A DNA stretch of 44,067 bases, from contig NC_022444.1 in NCBI RefSeq assembly GCF_000468495.1, forward strand, positions 2,765,745 to 2,809,811. The letters are read 5' to 3'. Position numbers and translations under genes: made by a program. Position 1 is the first letter of the stretch, and the number at the start of each line of letters is the position of its first letter. This DNA is from Megalodesulfovibrio gigas DSM 1382 = ATCC 19364. Its GTDB lineage: Bacteria > Desulfobacterota > Desulfovibrionia > Desulfovibrionales > Desulfovibrionaceae. Below the pieces are notes generated by a model that searched no databases, was not told the origin of the DNA, and saw only the letters and a list, made by a program, of their open reading frames with translations. Shown in pieces: positions 7,345 to 16,355 of this stretch.

Positions 7345-10300
7345 TCAGGGCTTGATATTCTCCAGGGTGCGCAGGGGCAGCACCAGCACATCAAGCACGG
7401 TGCGGAATACCTTTCCTGTCAGCTCGCCCACGGCCGCAGCCAGGGAGCCGCCCTGGCTGTCGTCCACGTCCGGGTCTTCCACCGGTCCGCGGATGTAGAC
7501 CGGGAAGGACGGGAACAAGCCGGGATAGATCTGCAACACGTACTCCATGGTCTCGCGGGGGATGTCCAGCCAGCCGGCGCCGATGGCCGTGAACTGCTCG
7601 CTGGTCATGCGGAAGTCGTTGTTGCGGATCATGCCCTGATCGAACTGCATGGCGCCGGCTGCGGCAACGATGTTGATCACCGCCCGCTCCCTGACTGGCG
7701 GGGCCGGCTTGGCCCCCTGCGCCGGAGACGCCGGCGGCCGCTTGATGAGCTGTTCGTTCGTCGGCGTCGGGGTGGAGTCGGACTTGATGGTGCGATAATA
7801 GCCGTAAAATCCATTGGCCACCTGCAGGGAGGCCGTGCCGCCCAGCCGCTGAAAATGTTCGGCGCGGGAGGTCCCGCTGCTATGCAGCCGAAACCGCAGG
7901 GTCGTCCTGCCACCCAGCCGTTCGCCGACCCCCAGGGCGTCCGCCACGGTATGCAGATCGAAATCTGAAATATCTGCACCCACCTGCAACTCCAGGCCCG
8001 GGCGCTTTTTATCCGCCAGAAGCGCCAGGGTGGCCTGCATCCGTCCGCCGGCCAGGGTGGCGGTAAACGGCTCCATCCGCAACTGGCCGGGCAGGCCCTC
8101 CAGATTCATGGCGACATCAGAAAACACTATATCGTACAGTTCGAATGTCTTGCAATACAAGGACCCCTTGCCCTGCAACGACTGCAGGAACTTCCCGTCC
8201 CATGGCTTGGCCGTCGCCGAAGCGGAGGCGGAAAAATAGCGATTCAAATTGAGCTGATCCGCCTGCAGATGAAACCGCCAGGCCGTGGGGCCGTTGGCGC
8301 CCAGGACAAAGGACAGATCCCCGCCGACGGTTGTGTCGTCCAGCCGGGTTTTCAGATTGGACAGCGACAGGCGCGAGCCTTCCAACTTCCACTCCGTCGC
8401 CAGTTCGGCCCGGGTGAACGCAGTGGGGTCCTTGGGATTCGGAGGCGCGATACCCAGAACCGGCCACAAGGAGGCCAGGGTGACGGGCGCGATGCTTGTC
8501 TGTCCCTGTATCACCGGCGTCTCGCCAAGACGGGCGGACAGACTGCCCGTGGCCTGGGAGCCGTGAGCCTTGAGCTGGAAGGAAGCCAGTTGCAGACGAT
8601 TCTTGAGCAGGTCCCATTCCCCCCGGGCTTTGAGCGTCGCGGAGGTGGCCGTCTTGCCAGCCAGCCCCGCCGGCAATGCGGCTGCCGTATCGAGCTGCAC
8701 ACCGGAGAGGGTTTGCAGCGCCCAGGTACGGGGATCCAACGTCGCCGTGCCCGAGACGCGGATGGCGGCATCCACCGGCGCGGCGGCCTCCATGCGCAGT
8801 CCCTTGAGCGTCACACTGGCCTCGGCCTGCGCCGTGCGGGTAACGGCGGACCGGCTGCGCGTGCCTGCGGCCGCCTTGAGCTGCAGATGCAGCGCCGTGA
8901 AGGTGCCGGCCTGCTGCCCGACGGTCTGGGTGGTGCTCGGGGCGGCGTCGAACCATTGCCGGATGCGATCCCAGTCGCTGGCGCCATTGGTCACGGCCAC
9001 GGCAGCGGCGACATCCCAGGTATCGGCCCAGGCTTCTGGCGATGTGCCGGAAGCAGTGGCGTTGACTCCCAGGGTCACCCCCCCGGCGTGCACCAGGGCA
9101 TTGCCCAGCACCCCTTTGAGTTCCGGACAGCGGGCCAGTTGCAACGATCCTGCCTGCAGCGAGAGAGCCAGCCCCTTGGGAGTGAGGGTCCCCTCGCCGC
9201 TCACGGGACCGCCGCACCCCTCCTCCATCGCCAGACGCAAGGCCAGGCCGGCGCGATCCAGGGAGGCCTCGGCCGACGTCCGCTGCAGCCGACGTCCCCC
9301 CATGGTCAATTCTGCAATGCGCACCCCCGCCTGTACGCGCAGGCCATCGAAGGGCGCTGGCGCACCGGGCAGGGTGCCGTTGGCCAGGGACGCCAGGGCC
9401 TGATCCACCTGATCCATGGCAAACGCCCCTCCCCCGCCGACGGCAATCAGCTCGTCCACATTCAACCGCGAGACGTCCAGTTGCGTGGCAAGGGCCGGCG
9501 AGGCCCCCAGGGTCAGGGTGGCATTGCCGGCCAGGGCGGAATGCCGGGTGCTCAGGGCAATGTCGCGCAGCGTCAGTCGTTCCGGCTGCCACTCAAAGGC
9601 GGCCCGGGCGGCTACGGTTTCCCACAGCACGGACGACGCGCCGCCCGCCACAGCCTCGCGGGACACGACGCCGGCAATGCGCAGCGCCGGCGCGCTCAGC
9701 CCCTCGAATTGGACATCCGCCGCCACCTGTTCCCCGGCGATGCCGAGCCGGGCCTGCCGGAACTCCAGGCGCGAGGCGGCGGTGTCCAGCAACAGGCCGG
9801 TGCGCAGGGTCAGGGGCACGGCAGCAGGACCGGACACACCATCAGGAAGAATCGATCCCTGAAACGCCAGGGTGGCGTTGTCCAGCAGCACGTTGCCGTC
9901 AGTCACATCCACCCGGCAATGGCCCTGCACCTCCAGCGAGCCAGCCCCGAAGCGGGAGCTTTCCGCGTGGCATTGCAAGGCAATGTCAAAGGACGTGCCC
10001 TCGCCGGTGATGCAATGGACACCGGAGAGGCGCACCTGCTGGCCGCGCAAGGCATCGTCGAAAAGCAGCAGCCCGTTGACGATGCTCACCCCCCGCCAGC
10101 GCAGGGTGCCAGGGGAAAAGCCTTGCTCCTCCGGGACGGACGCGACATCGCCCAGGGTCAGCAGGTCTTCCCAGTTGCACGCGCCCCGGGCATCGCGCTT
10201 GAGATGCAGCACCGGCTCCATGAGCACGATGCGATCCAGCTCCACGTCGCCCTGGGTGAGCAGCGGCCACAGCCGCACCTGCACCACCGCGGCGCGGGCG

Positions 10301-10641
10301 TCGGCAAAGCGGGAGACGCCGTCCGCATCGGCCACGGCCAACTGCCCGAGATGCAGGCCGAGCCAGGGGAAGACCGCCAGATGCACCCCGCCATGCACGG
10401 TCACCTGCCGCCCCAGGCCCTTGGAGAGCCAGGCGGCGATCTCGTCGCGGTGCGTGGTGGGATTCAGCAGGGCCAGCCACAACGCCACGCCCGTGACCAG
10501 CGTGGCCACGGCCAGGGCCAGGGCGCAACTGCCCACCAGCAGCGCACGGCGCACAGGCCGGCCGCGGGGGGCATCGGGGCGAAATCCCGCATCGGACGAA
10601 TCAGGAACAGCGTACGGCTCAGACTGCAGAGTCGCCTCCAT
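7345..10641 (-). CDS. AsmA family protein
   Basis: A very large envelope protein (about 1098 aa) with a short cytoplasmic N-terminus, one membrane helix (about residues 33-59, LLVGSCALALAVATLVTGVALWLALL split over the anchor) and a long periplasmic repetitive beta-rich region. The WLSKGLGRQVTVHGGVHL segment just after the helix and the C-terminal AsmA-like region (LQVGADISDFDLHTVADALGV, then ENIKP at the end) fit the AsmA/TamB-like lipid-transfer proteins. Start ATG 10641 (or 10647) overlaps the 3' end of the preceding ATPase-like gene by 23-29 bases; the open frame runs further up but in a different frame of that gene. Family-level function in outer-membrane lipid homeostasis is known; the specific role here is not. 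Confidence 0.85.
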   Translation of the reverse strand: MEATLQSEPYAVPDSSDAGFRPDAPRGRPVRRALLVGSCALALAVATLVTGVALWLALLNPTTHRDEIAAWLSKGLGRQVTVHGGVHLAVFPWLGLHLGQLAVADADGVSRFADARAAVVQVRLWPLLTQGDVELDRIVLMEPVLHLKRDARGACNWEDLLTLGDVASVPEEQGFSPGTLRWRGVSIVNGLLLFDDALRGQQVRLSGVHCITGEGTSFDIALQCHAESSRFGAGSLEVQGHCRVDVTDGNVLLDNATLAFQGSILPDGVSGPAAVPLTLRTGLLLDTAASRLEFRQARLGIAGEQVAADVQFEGLSAPALRIAGVVSREAVAGGASSVLWETVAARAAFEWQPERLTLRDIALSTRHSALAGNATLTLGASPALATQLDVSRLNVDELIAVGGGGAFAMDQVDQALASLANGTLPGAPAPFDGLRVQAGVRIAELTMGGRRLQRTSAEASLDRAGLALRLAMEEGCGGPVSGEGTLTPKGLALSLQAGSLQLARCPELKGVLGNALVHAGGVTLGVNATASGTSPEAWADTWDVAAAVAVTNGASDWDRIRQWFDAAPSTTQTVGQQAGTFTALHLQLKAAAGTRSRSAVTRTAQAEASVTLKGLRMEAAAPVDAAIRVSGTATLDPRTWALQTLSGVQLDTAAALPAGLAGKTATSATLKARGEWDLLKNRLQLASFQLKAHGSQATGSLSARLGETPVIQGQTSIAPVTLASLWPVLGIAPPNPKDPTAFTRAELATEWKLEGSRLSLSNLKTRLDDTTVGGDLSFVLGANGPTAWRFHLQADQLNLNRYFSASASATAKPWDGKFLQSLQGKGSLYCKTFELYDIVFSDVAMNLEGLPGQLRMEPFTATLAGGRMQATLALLADKKRPGLELQVGADISDFDLHTVADALGVGERLGGRTTLRFRLHSSGTSRAEHFQRLGGTASLQVANGFYGYYRTIKSDSTPTPTNEQLIKRPPASPAQGAKPAPPVRERAVINIVAAAGAMQFDQGMIRNNDFRMTSEQFTAIGAGWLDIPRETMEYVLQIYPGLFPSFPVYIRGPVEDPDVDDSQGGSLAAAVGELTGKVFRTVLDVLVLPLRTLENIKP

Positions 10642-11794
10642 CGGCATCCGCGGCAGACGCAGCGACACGCTCCGCCGAATGCGCGCGGTACACTGCCGCC
10701 AGCCAGCGTCCGAACAGCGAGTGCGGCATGCGGTACCGGGCCGCATGACGTTCCAGGAAGCCTTCCTGCTCCATCCATTCCAGATACTGCCGCAAGAGAT
10801 GCACCGGCATGGAGCCGAAGGCGGATTCCACACCCGCCAGCCTGAACGCATCTTCCACGGTCACGCCACCGGCAGCCGCCCGGCGCAGGAGTTCCACAAT
10901 CAGCGGTGCGAACGCAGGCGCCACGCAGGCATACAGGGAATCTTCCTGGGCCCGCCACCGCGGCCATTCAAAGGCTCCCAGCAGCCGGCCCGTCACCATC
11001 TCGTCCAGCACGGATGCCGTGACGACGGCCGTGCCGGCGAGGTCTGCCACCTTGGCCAGATGGTCCAGCAGCACGGCCACATGCTCGGGGAAGGCCTCCC
11101 CGACCAGGGCCACGGCCTGCCCTGCCAGCTCAGGGGAAAGTTGCAGGCCCAGCTTCGCGGCGCGGGCGCAGGCAAACGCCGCCACGGCGGCAGCCTCGGA
11201 ATGCGCCACGGCATTGGGCAGGTTGAGGGTGAGTTCGTTGAATGGCGTCAGCACGTCTTCCACCCGATGATCCCTGAGCAGCATGACCAGCCCGGGAGTG
11301 GCTGTGAGCACCAAGGTCAGCTGCGGTGTGGCGGCGCGGGCAAGCAGGTCGAAGCACACGCGCAGATCCATGCGGCGGTCGGAATCCTTGCCGGCGCCCA
11401 CGCCACCCAGCCAGGCCAGCAGCCAGGCGGAGACGTCCTCCACCAGCAGGGCGGCAGGTCCATCGGCAGAGAGCTGTTGCAGGAGGGACGCCAGGGCCTC
11501 GCGCCATGTTCCCGGGATCGGAGGGGCGATGCGTGCCCCCATGGCTGCCGTCAATGCGGCCACCACATCCTGGCCGCTGCGGCACCCCTGCAGGGAACAG
11601 CGCACCACCCGGCGGCCTGCACCCAGGCGGGCATGCAGCTCGTCCAGCAGCGCCGCCGCCCCGCCGCCGGGCCGGGCCATGCAGCACAGGGGTTCGCCAT
11701 GGGCAAAGGAATCAAACACGTCGTCAAGCAGGGACGCGGGCAGGCCATGCGGGAACGGGCCGGAGGCGGCAACGGGATGCGTGGAATGGGACAT
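10619..11794 (-). CDS. ATPase-like protein with degenerate P-loop
   Basis: A 391-aa soluble protein with the layout of an AAA/STAND-like ATPase. A glycine-rich loop ARPGGGAAALLD (about residues 40-51) stands where GxxxxGKT is expected but lacks the Lys-Thr. A Walker-B-like strand AALLVEDV follows, then LTLVLTATPGLVMLL, an all-helical lid, and a winged-helix-like C-terminus (YLEWMEQEGFLERHAARYRM). It resembles GspA/ExeA-type or archaeal-type ATPases only in outline. Its 3' end overlaps the AsmA start, so the two are probably co-made. An AAAGGA motif lies about 10 bases before the ATG. No function is assigned. Confidence 0.75.
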   Translation of the reverse strand: MSHSTHPVAASGPFPHGLPASLLDDVFDSFAHGEPLCCMARPGGGAAALLDELHARLGAGRRVVRCSLQGCRSGQDVVAALTAAMGARIAPPIPGTWREALASLLQQLSADGPAALLVEDVSAWLLAWLGGVGAGKDSDRRMDLRVCFDLLARAATPQLTLVLTATPGLVMLLRDHRVEDVLTPFNELTLNLPNAVAHSEAAAVAAFACARAAKLGLQLSPELAGQAVALVGEAFPEHVAVLLDHLAKVADLAGTAVVTASVLDEMVTGRLLGAFEWPRWRAQEDSLYACVAPAFAPLIVELLRRAAAGGVTVEDAFRLAGVESAFGSMPVHLLRQYLEWMEQEGFLERHAARYRMPHSLFGRWLAAVYRAHSAERVAASAADADGGDSAV

Positions 11795-11838
11795 GCGGTG
11801 AAGAATCCTTTATATGATGGATGAATGCCGGCATGAAA

Positions 11839-14800
11839 TTAGCGCTGGCGCGTCAACTCGTCAAACGCGGCGTGGGGAGACGTCATGTGCTGCATAATGA
11901 AGGCCTTCATCTCCTCCGGAGGCAGGGGCCGGGAGAAGAGGTAGCCCTGGCCATACTGGCAGCCCTTGTCCACCAGCAGGCCCAGCTGGCCCACGGTTTC
12001 CACGCCCTCGGCCACCACTTCCATGCCCAGGGCGGCGCCCAGGGAGAGCACCGTCTTGATGATGGCGAAGCTTTCCGCGTCCTCGTCGCAGGAGCTGACG
12101 AAGCCGCGATCTATTTTAATATGATCGATGGGGAACTGACGCAAGTAGGACAGGGAGGAGTATCCCGTGCCAAAGTCGTCCATGGACACGCACACCCCCA
12201 GCCGTTTGAGCTTGGCCAGCATGCTGCCTGCGCCCTCGGCGTTGATCATCAGCACGTTTTCCGTGATCTCAAGGGTCAGATATTGTGGATCGAGTCCGGT
12301 TTCCGCCAGGATGGCCTGGATCTCGCCCACCAGGGAAGGCTGCAGGAACTGCTTGCCGGAAATGTTCACGCTCATGCGCGGCAGGTCTGCCTCTTCCGTC
12401 AGGCCATTGGCCATAAACAACTGATGCCAGGCCAGCAGCGTGGTGCAGGCCGTGCGCAGCACTTCCGCGCCCAGGGGGGCGATGAGTCCGGTATCCTCGG
12501 CAAGGGGGATGAATTCCGAGGGCGGAATGAAGCCGTGGCGGGGATGAATCCAGCGCGAGAGCGCCTCGAAGCCGTGGATGCGCTGGCGGGCCAGATCCAC
12601 GATGGGTTGATAGTACACCTGGATTTCGCGACGCTCCACGGCCCGACGCAGCTCGGATTCCAGCTCCATGATGCGCAGGGCCTGCTCGTGCATCTTTTGA
12701 TTGAAGACCTTGAACCGGGCCTTGCCCTGCTCCTTGGCCTTGTACATGGCGGTGTCTGCGTCGCGCAGGATGGAATCCGGCCGCTCGTAGCCGTCAGTCA
12801 CCAGCACGATGCCCATGGAGGCGGTGGTGAAGACCTCATGCCCGGACAGCATGAGCGGCTGGGCCACCTCCTCCAGGATGCGCCGGGCGATCTTGACGGC
12901 CTCGCGCGGGGCGTCGATTTCTTCCAGCAGGATGGCGAACTCGTCGCCGCCGAAGCGGGCCACGGTGTCCGTGGCGCGGACGCACACTTCCAGATTGCGG
13001 GCCACAGCCTTGAGCAGCTCGTCGCCGGTTTCATGACCCAGGGAATCGTTGATGACCTTGAAGCGGTCCAGATCCATGTACAGCACGGCAAAGAGGTAGT
13101 CGCGCCGGCGTTTGGAGCGCTCCAGGGCCAGCTGCAGATGATCCTGGAAGAGCATGCGGTTGGGCAGGCCGGTCAGGGGATCGTGGAACGCCTGCTGGCG
13201 CAGGGCGTTTTCCATTTCCCGGCGCACGGTCATGTCTTCCACGGAGCCCTCGAAGTACAGGGTCTCGCCGGTGCGGTCCGTGACCTTGTGCCCGTTGGAG
13301 GAGATCCAGACCAGGACGCCATCCACCCGTTTGATGCGGGTCTGGAACTCCTTGATCTGGCCGAAGACTTCGATGCGGCGCAGGAATTCGCGGTGGGATT
13401 CGGGATCCACAAAGTGGCGCTCTGGCGCCATGGCCACGGCGGTCATGAATTCGTCGGGCGAGTCGTACCCGAAAATGCGGGCCAGGGCCGGGTTGGCAGC
13501 CAGGTAGCGGCCTTCCGTGGAAATCTGAAAAATGCCTTCCACCGCCTTTTCAAAGATGGAGCGGTAACGGGCCTCAGCCTTGCGCAGGGCCTCGCCCACC
13601 ATGCTGCGTTCGGCAGCCTCCAGCTTGAGCAGGGCGTTGGCGTGGGAAAGCTCGCGGGTGCGCTCCTCCACCTTGCGCTCCAGGTCTTCCTGGGCCCGGC
13701 GGGAGATCTCGTAATTCTGCTTGCGCTCGGTGATGTCCCGGAACACACACAGGATGGCCCGATCCTCGTGCAGGCGCAGGCAGACGGTGGAGACCTCCAC
13801 CGGCAGGGTCCGACCGGGCTGCGCCAGCTCGATCTCCTTGACGGCAAAATTGGGGCCGGCTCCCACGCTGCAGGCGTCGGGCGGGGCGCCCCGCCCCAGC
13901 AGCCCCAGCTCCTGGGTGGGTCTGGCCCCCAGCACCTCCATGCACGGCCGGCCCAGCACGAGGCGTTCATCCAGCTGCAGCATGCCCAGAAACGCCTTGT
14001 TGAACCGGGTGATGATGCCGCGGGAATCCACCACCAGCAGACCGTTGGGCATGGAATTGATGATGGCGGACAGGTAAGCCAGGGCGTCTTCCAGCTCGTC
14101 CGTGGCGGACTGGGCCTTGTGGGACAGGATTTCGATGTGCTGGGCCAGTTCCCCGGCCATGCTGCGCATGGAACGGGCCAGCTCGCCCACCTCGTCCTGG
14201 GCCTTCAGGTCCACCACCTGTTCCAGCAGCACGGAAAAATCGTGCGCCGCCACCCGGTTGGAGTACTCCGACAACCGGATCAGCGGCCGGGAAATGGACC
14301 GCACAAACAGCCACGCCGCCGCCGCGCTGGCCAGGAACAAGCCCAGAATGACCACCTGCTGGGCCAGGAACGCGCTCCAGAAATGCCCGTGGATGCTGGC
14401 TTTATCCATGCCCACGTGCACCGCGCCGCCCAGCCCGTGCAGGATGGGCCACACGGCGTGGATGGAGGTCCGGGCCGGGCTGCCATCCAGGGGAAGGATG
14501 CCTCGCTTGAGCTCCACCACCCTGGACGTCCCCTGCCCTGGCGCAATGGCAGCGAAGGAGGCCACCTCTGCCAGCACAGCCGGCGACGGCCCGGGCGCCA
14601 CGGTGTGGGCCAGCACCCGGCCGTGTTCGTCCGCCACCAGCACATACGCCACGCCTTCGATTTCCAGACACGTGTCAATGCGGCTCTGCACCACAATGAC
14701 GTCTTGCTGCAGCAAGGTGTACATGTCCGATTCCGCCAGGCTCACGGCCAGGGCCAGGGCCTTGCTGGCGTACTCTTTCTGCAGCTCGTTGCTGATGTGG

Positions 14801-14892
14801 ATGCCGGAGATGAGGGAACTTGCCAGGGCCATGACCCCGAATACGGTGACCATGAACGCCAGGGTTCTGCGGAACAGTCGTGAATGTCTCAT
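11839..14892 (-). CDS. Membrane-bound PAS-GGDEF-EAL cyclic-di-GMP enzyme
   Basis: A 1017-aa inner-membrane signalling enzyme. Domain order: TM1 (about 12-31), a periplasmic sensor of about 140 residues, TM2 (about 176-197), HAMP (198-252), PAS (273-390), coiled coil (395-440), PAS (441-560), GGDEF (565-725) and EAL (745-1000). The GGDEF motif is intact (648-652), preceded by an RATD product-inhibition site at the right spacing. The EAL motif (FEALSRW, 776-778) and the metal/catalytic motifs LEITENVL, DDFGTGYSS, DHIKIDR and VAEGVET are intact. Both synthesis and hydrolysis of c-di-GMP are therefore possible. The start ATG overlaps the stop of the upstream binding-protein gene (ATGA), which suggests a sensor pair. 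Confidence 0.93.
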   Translation of the reverse strand: MRHSRLFRRTLAFMVTVFGVMALASSLISGIHISNELQKEYASKALALAVSLAESDMYTLLQQDVIVVQSRIDTCLEIEGVAYVLVADEHGRVLAHTVAPGPSPAVLAEVASFAAIAPGQGTSRVVELKRGILPLDGSPARTSIHAVWPILHGLGGAVHVGMDKASIHGHFWSAFLAQQVVILGLFLASAAAAWLFVRSISRPLIRLSEYSNRVAAHDFSVLLEQVVDLKAQDEVGELARSMRSMAGELAQHIEILSHKAQSATDELEDALAYLSAIINSMPNGLLVVDSRGIITRFNKAFLGMLQLDERLVLGRPCMEVLGARPTQELGLLGRGAPPDACSVGAGPNFAVKEIELAQPGRTLPVEVSTVCLRLHEDRAILCVFRDITERKQNYEISRRAQEDLERKVEERTRELSHANALLKLEAAERSMVGEALRKAEARYRSIFEKAVEGIFQISTEGRYLAANPALARIFGYDSPDEFMTAVAMAPERHFVDPESHREFLRRIEVFGQIKEFQTRIKRVDGVLVWISSNGHKVTDRTGETLYFEGSVEDMTVRREMENALRQQAFHDPLTGLPNRMLFQDHLQLALERSKRRRDYLFAVLYMDLDRFKVINDSLGHETGDELLKAVARNLEVCVRATDTVARFGGDEFAILLEEIDAPREAVKIARRILEEVAQPLMLSGHEVFTTASMGIVLVTDGYERPDSILRDADTAMYKAKEQGKARFKVFNQKMHEQALRIMELESELRRAVERREIQVYYQPIVDLARQRIHGFEALSRWIHPRHGFIPPSEFIPLAEDTGLIAPLGAEVLRTACTTLLAWHQLFMANGLTEEADLPRMSVNISGKQFLQPSLVGEIQAILAETGLDPQYLTLEITENVLMINAEGAGSMLAKLKRLGVCVSMDDFGTGYSSLSYLRQFPIDHIKIDRGFVSSCDEDAESFAIIKTVLSLGAALGMEVVAEGVETVGQLGLLVDKGCQYGQGYLFSRPLPPEEMKAFIMQHMTSPHAAFDELTRQR

Positions 14893-16292
14893 GGAGCGAA
14901 CCCGGGCCACTGTTGCAGAGGCACCACGCGGTCCTTCTGGAATTCCGTGAAATACACCTGCTGCACACCCACAAGGGCGCTGGCGGAGACGTGCAGCGGG
15001 GCATTGATGCCCAGATCGAAGTCATCCATGGTGCGGAGCACTTCCCGCAGTCGTTCGGGGCGGATGTCCTTGTCCATGCGTCGCAGGGCCTCCAGCAGCA
15101 GCTGCGCCGCCAGGTAGCCTTCAAGCCCCACCATGCTGTACCGGAGGGGCGTATAATCCTCGGCCCGATCCGGCACGGGCGAAGGCGCCGCCACGCGCTC
15201 CATGGCCTGCCGATAGGCGCGCACTGCCGGCAGCCGTTGGTCCTCATAGCTCGGCACCACCTGCACACCAACGAGATTGCGCGTGAGATCCATCCCCGTC
15301 CGCTCCCCTTCCCGGCGCAGATGCAACAGCAGATTGTCCGAATCCACGATGGACATGGTAACCATGAGCGACTGCAGCCCGGCCTTGCGGGCATCGCGGA
15401 TGAAGCCCGCCGTGGGACAATACAGCCCCACGCACACGATGGCGTCCGGCGGTTCCTTGCCGGCCGGGGCAATGCGCGCCACGGCGGCGGTGTATTCGGA
15501 ATCCATGCTGTCGTCGCGCAGGTAGGCGGCCTCGGCGTAGATGTCCAGCCCCCGCCGGGCCAGGGCCTGACGCACGCTCTCCCACCCGCTGCGGCCAAAA
15601 CTGTCTGCCTGATAAAACACAGCAATGCGGCGACGTCCCGTGGCCACCGCCTGTTCCACCAGGGCCTCGGCCTCATCGAGATACGAGGCCCGCATGTGCG
15701 CAAGCTGTCCGGCATACGGCCCCGTGCGCAGTGCGGACGAGCCGGTGAACGGAAACAGCAGCGTCATGGCGGAAGATTCGTTGCGGGCCAGCAGGGGCAG
15801 CACGCGCAACGTGGTGGGCGTGCCCACGTACCCGAACAGGCAGAACACGTTGTCTTCCAGAAATCTAATGGTGTTGCGCAGGGTCTCCAGCGGATTGTAC
15901 CGGTCGTCCCGACACTGCAGGTGCACCGGAGGCAGGGCGTAGGGGTGCTGGCGGCGTTCTTCCTGAAAGGCGGCCAGGGCGCCACGGTAAAACTCGAATC
16001 CCAGGCCCCGCGCCGGGCCGGTGAACGGGGCGGACATGCCGAGCACCACCTCCCTGACCTGACCCTGTGCCTGGCCCTGCGTTTGCCCTGCCAGGGCTGC
16101 AGCCATCCACAAGCAGCCCGCCAAACACAGCACAAGACACAGAACAAGGCACGGCTGCCAGCGCCGGCAAGCTGCCCGGGATCCCTCGGGCAATCGCCAC
16201 GTGCTCGGCTGCCCTGAACGGACATGGTGGATCGCTGACGGCAGGATGACGAACCCCCTCGATTGAACATGCGCTGCCGACGTGCACCGCAA
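14889..16292 (-). CDS. LivK-like periplasmic ligand-binding protein, sensor partner
   Basis: Up to 467 aa. After a hydrophobic stretch (CLVLCLVLCLAGCLWMAAALAG) comes a Peripla_BP_6-type fold: VVLGMSAPFTGPARGLGFEFYRG, FCLFGYVGTPTTLRVLPLLAR, RIAVFYQADSFGRSGW, DAIVCVGLYCPTAGFIRDARKAG. The start is uncertain: the outermost codon is TTG 16292 and there is no ATG before the hydrophobic segment, so an internal TTG near 16180 is also possible. There is no permease or ATPase next to it. Instead its stop overlaps the start of the GGDEF-EAL gene, so it more likely presents a ligand to that sensor than feeds a transporter (inference). Confidence 0.8.
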   Translation of the reverse strand: MRCTSAAHVQSRGFVILPSAIHHVRSGQPSTWRLPEGSRAACRRWQPCLVLCLVLCLAGCLWMAAALAGQTQGQAQGQVREVVLGMSAPFTGPARGLGFEFYRGALAAFQEERRQHPYALPPVHLQCRDDRYNPLETLRNTIRFLEDNVFCLFGYVGTPTTLRVLPLLARNESSAMTLLFPFTGSSALRTGPYAGQLAHMRASYLDEAEALVEQAVATGRRRIAVFYQADSFGRSGWESVRQALARRGLDIYAEAAYLRDDSMDSEYTAAVARIAPAGKEPPDAIVCVGLYCPTAGFIRDARKAGLQSLMVTMSIVDSDNLLLHLRREGERTGMDLTRNLVGVQVVPSYEDQRLPAVRAYRQAMERVAAPSPVPDRAEDYTPLRYSMVGLEGYLAAQLLLEALRRMDKDIRPERLREVLRTMDDFDLGINAPLHVSASALVGVQQVYFTEFQKDRVVPLQQWPGFAP

Positions 16293-16355
16293 CGGCCGGC
16301 ATCCCGCACGGCCTGCGCCTATCTAGCCAAAAACACGGAAACCTGGCAACCTGAA

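Noticed and set aside
8269-10845. Long plus-strand open frame of 858 codons opposite the AsmA gene
   Set aside because: Low-complexity Gly/Gln/Arg-rich translation without domains; it mirrors codon bias of the real minus-strand gene.
11825-11834. Palindrome ATGCCGGCAT downstream of the GGDEF-EAL gene
   Set aside because: Ten bases only, expected by chance in such GC-rich sequence.
11821-14883. Plus-strand open frame of 1020 codons opposite the GGDEF-EAL gene
   Set aside because: Shadow frame with biased composition; all conserved motifs are on the minus strand.
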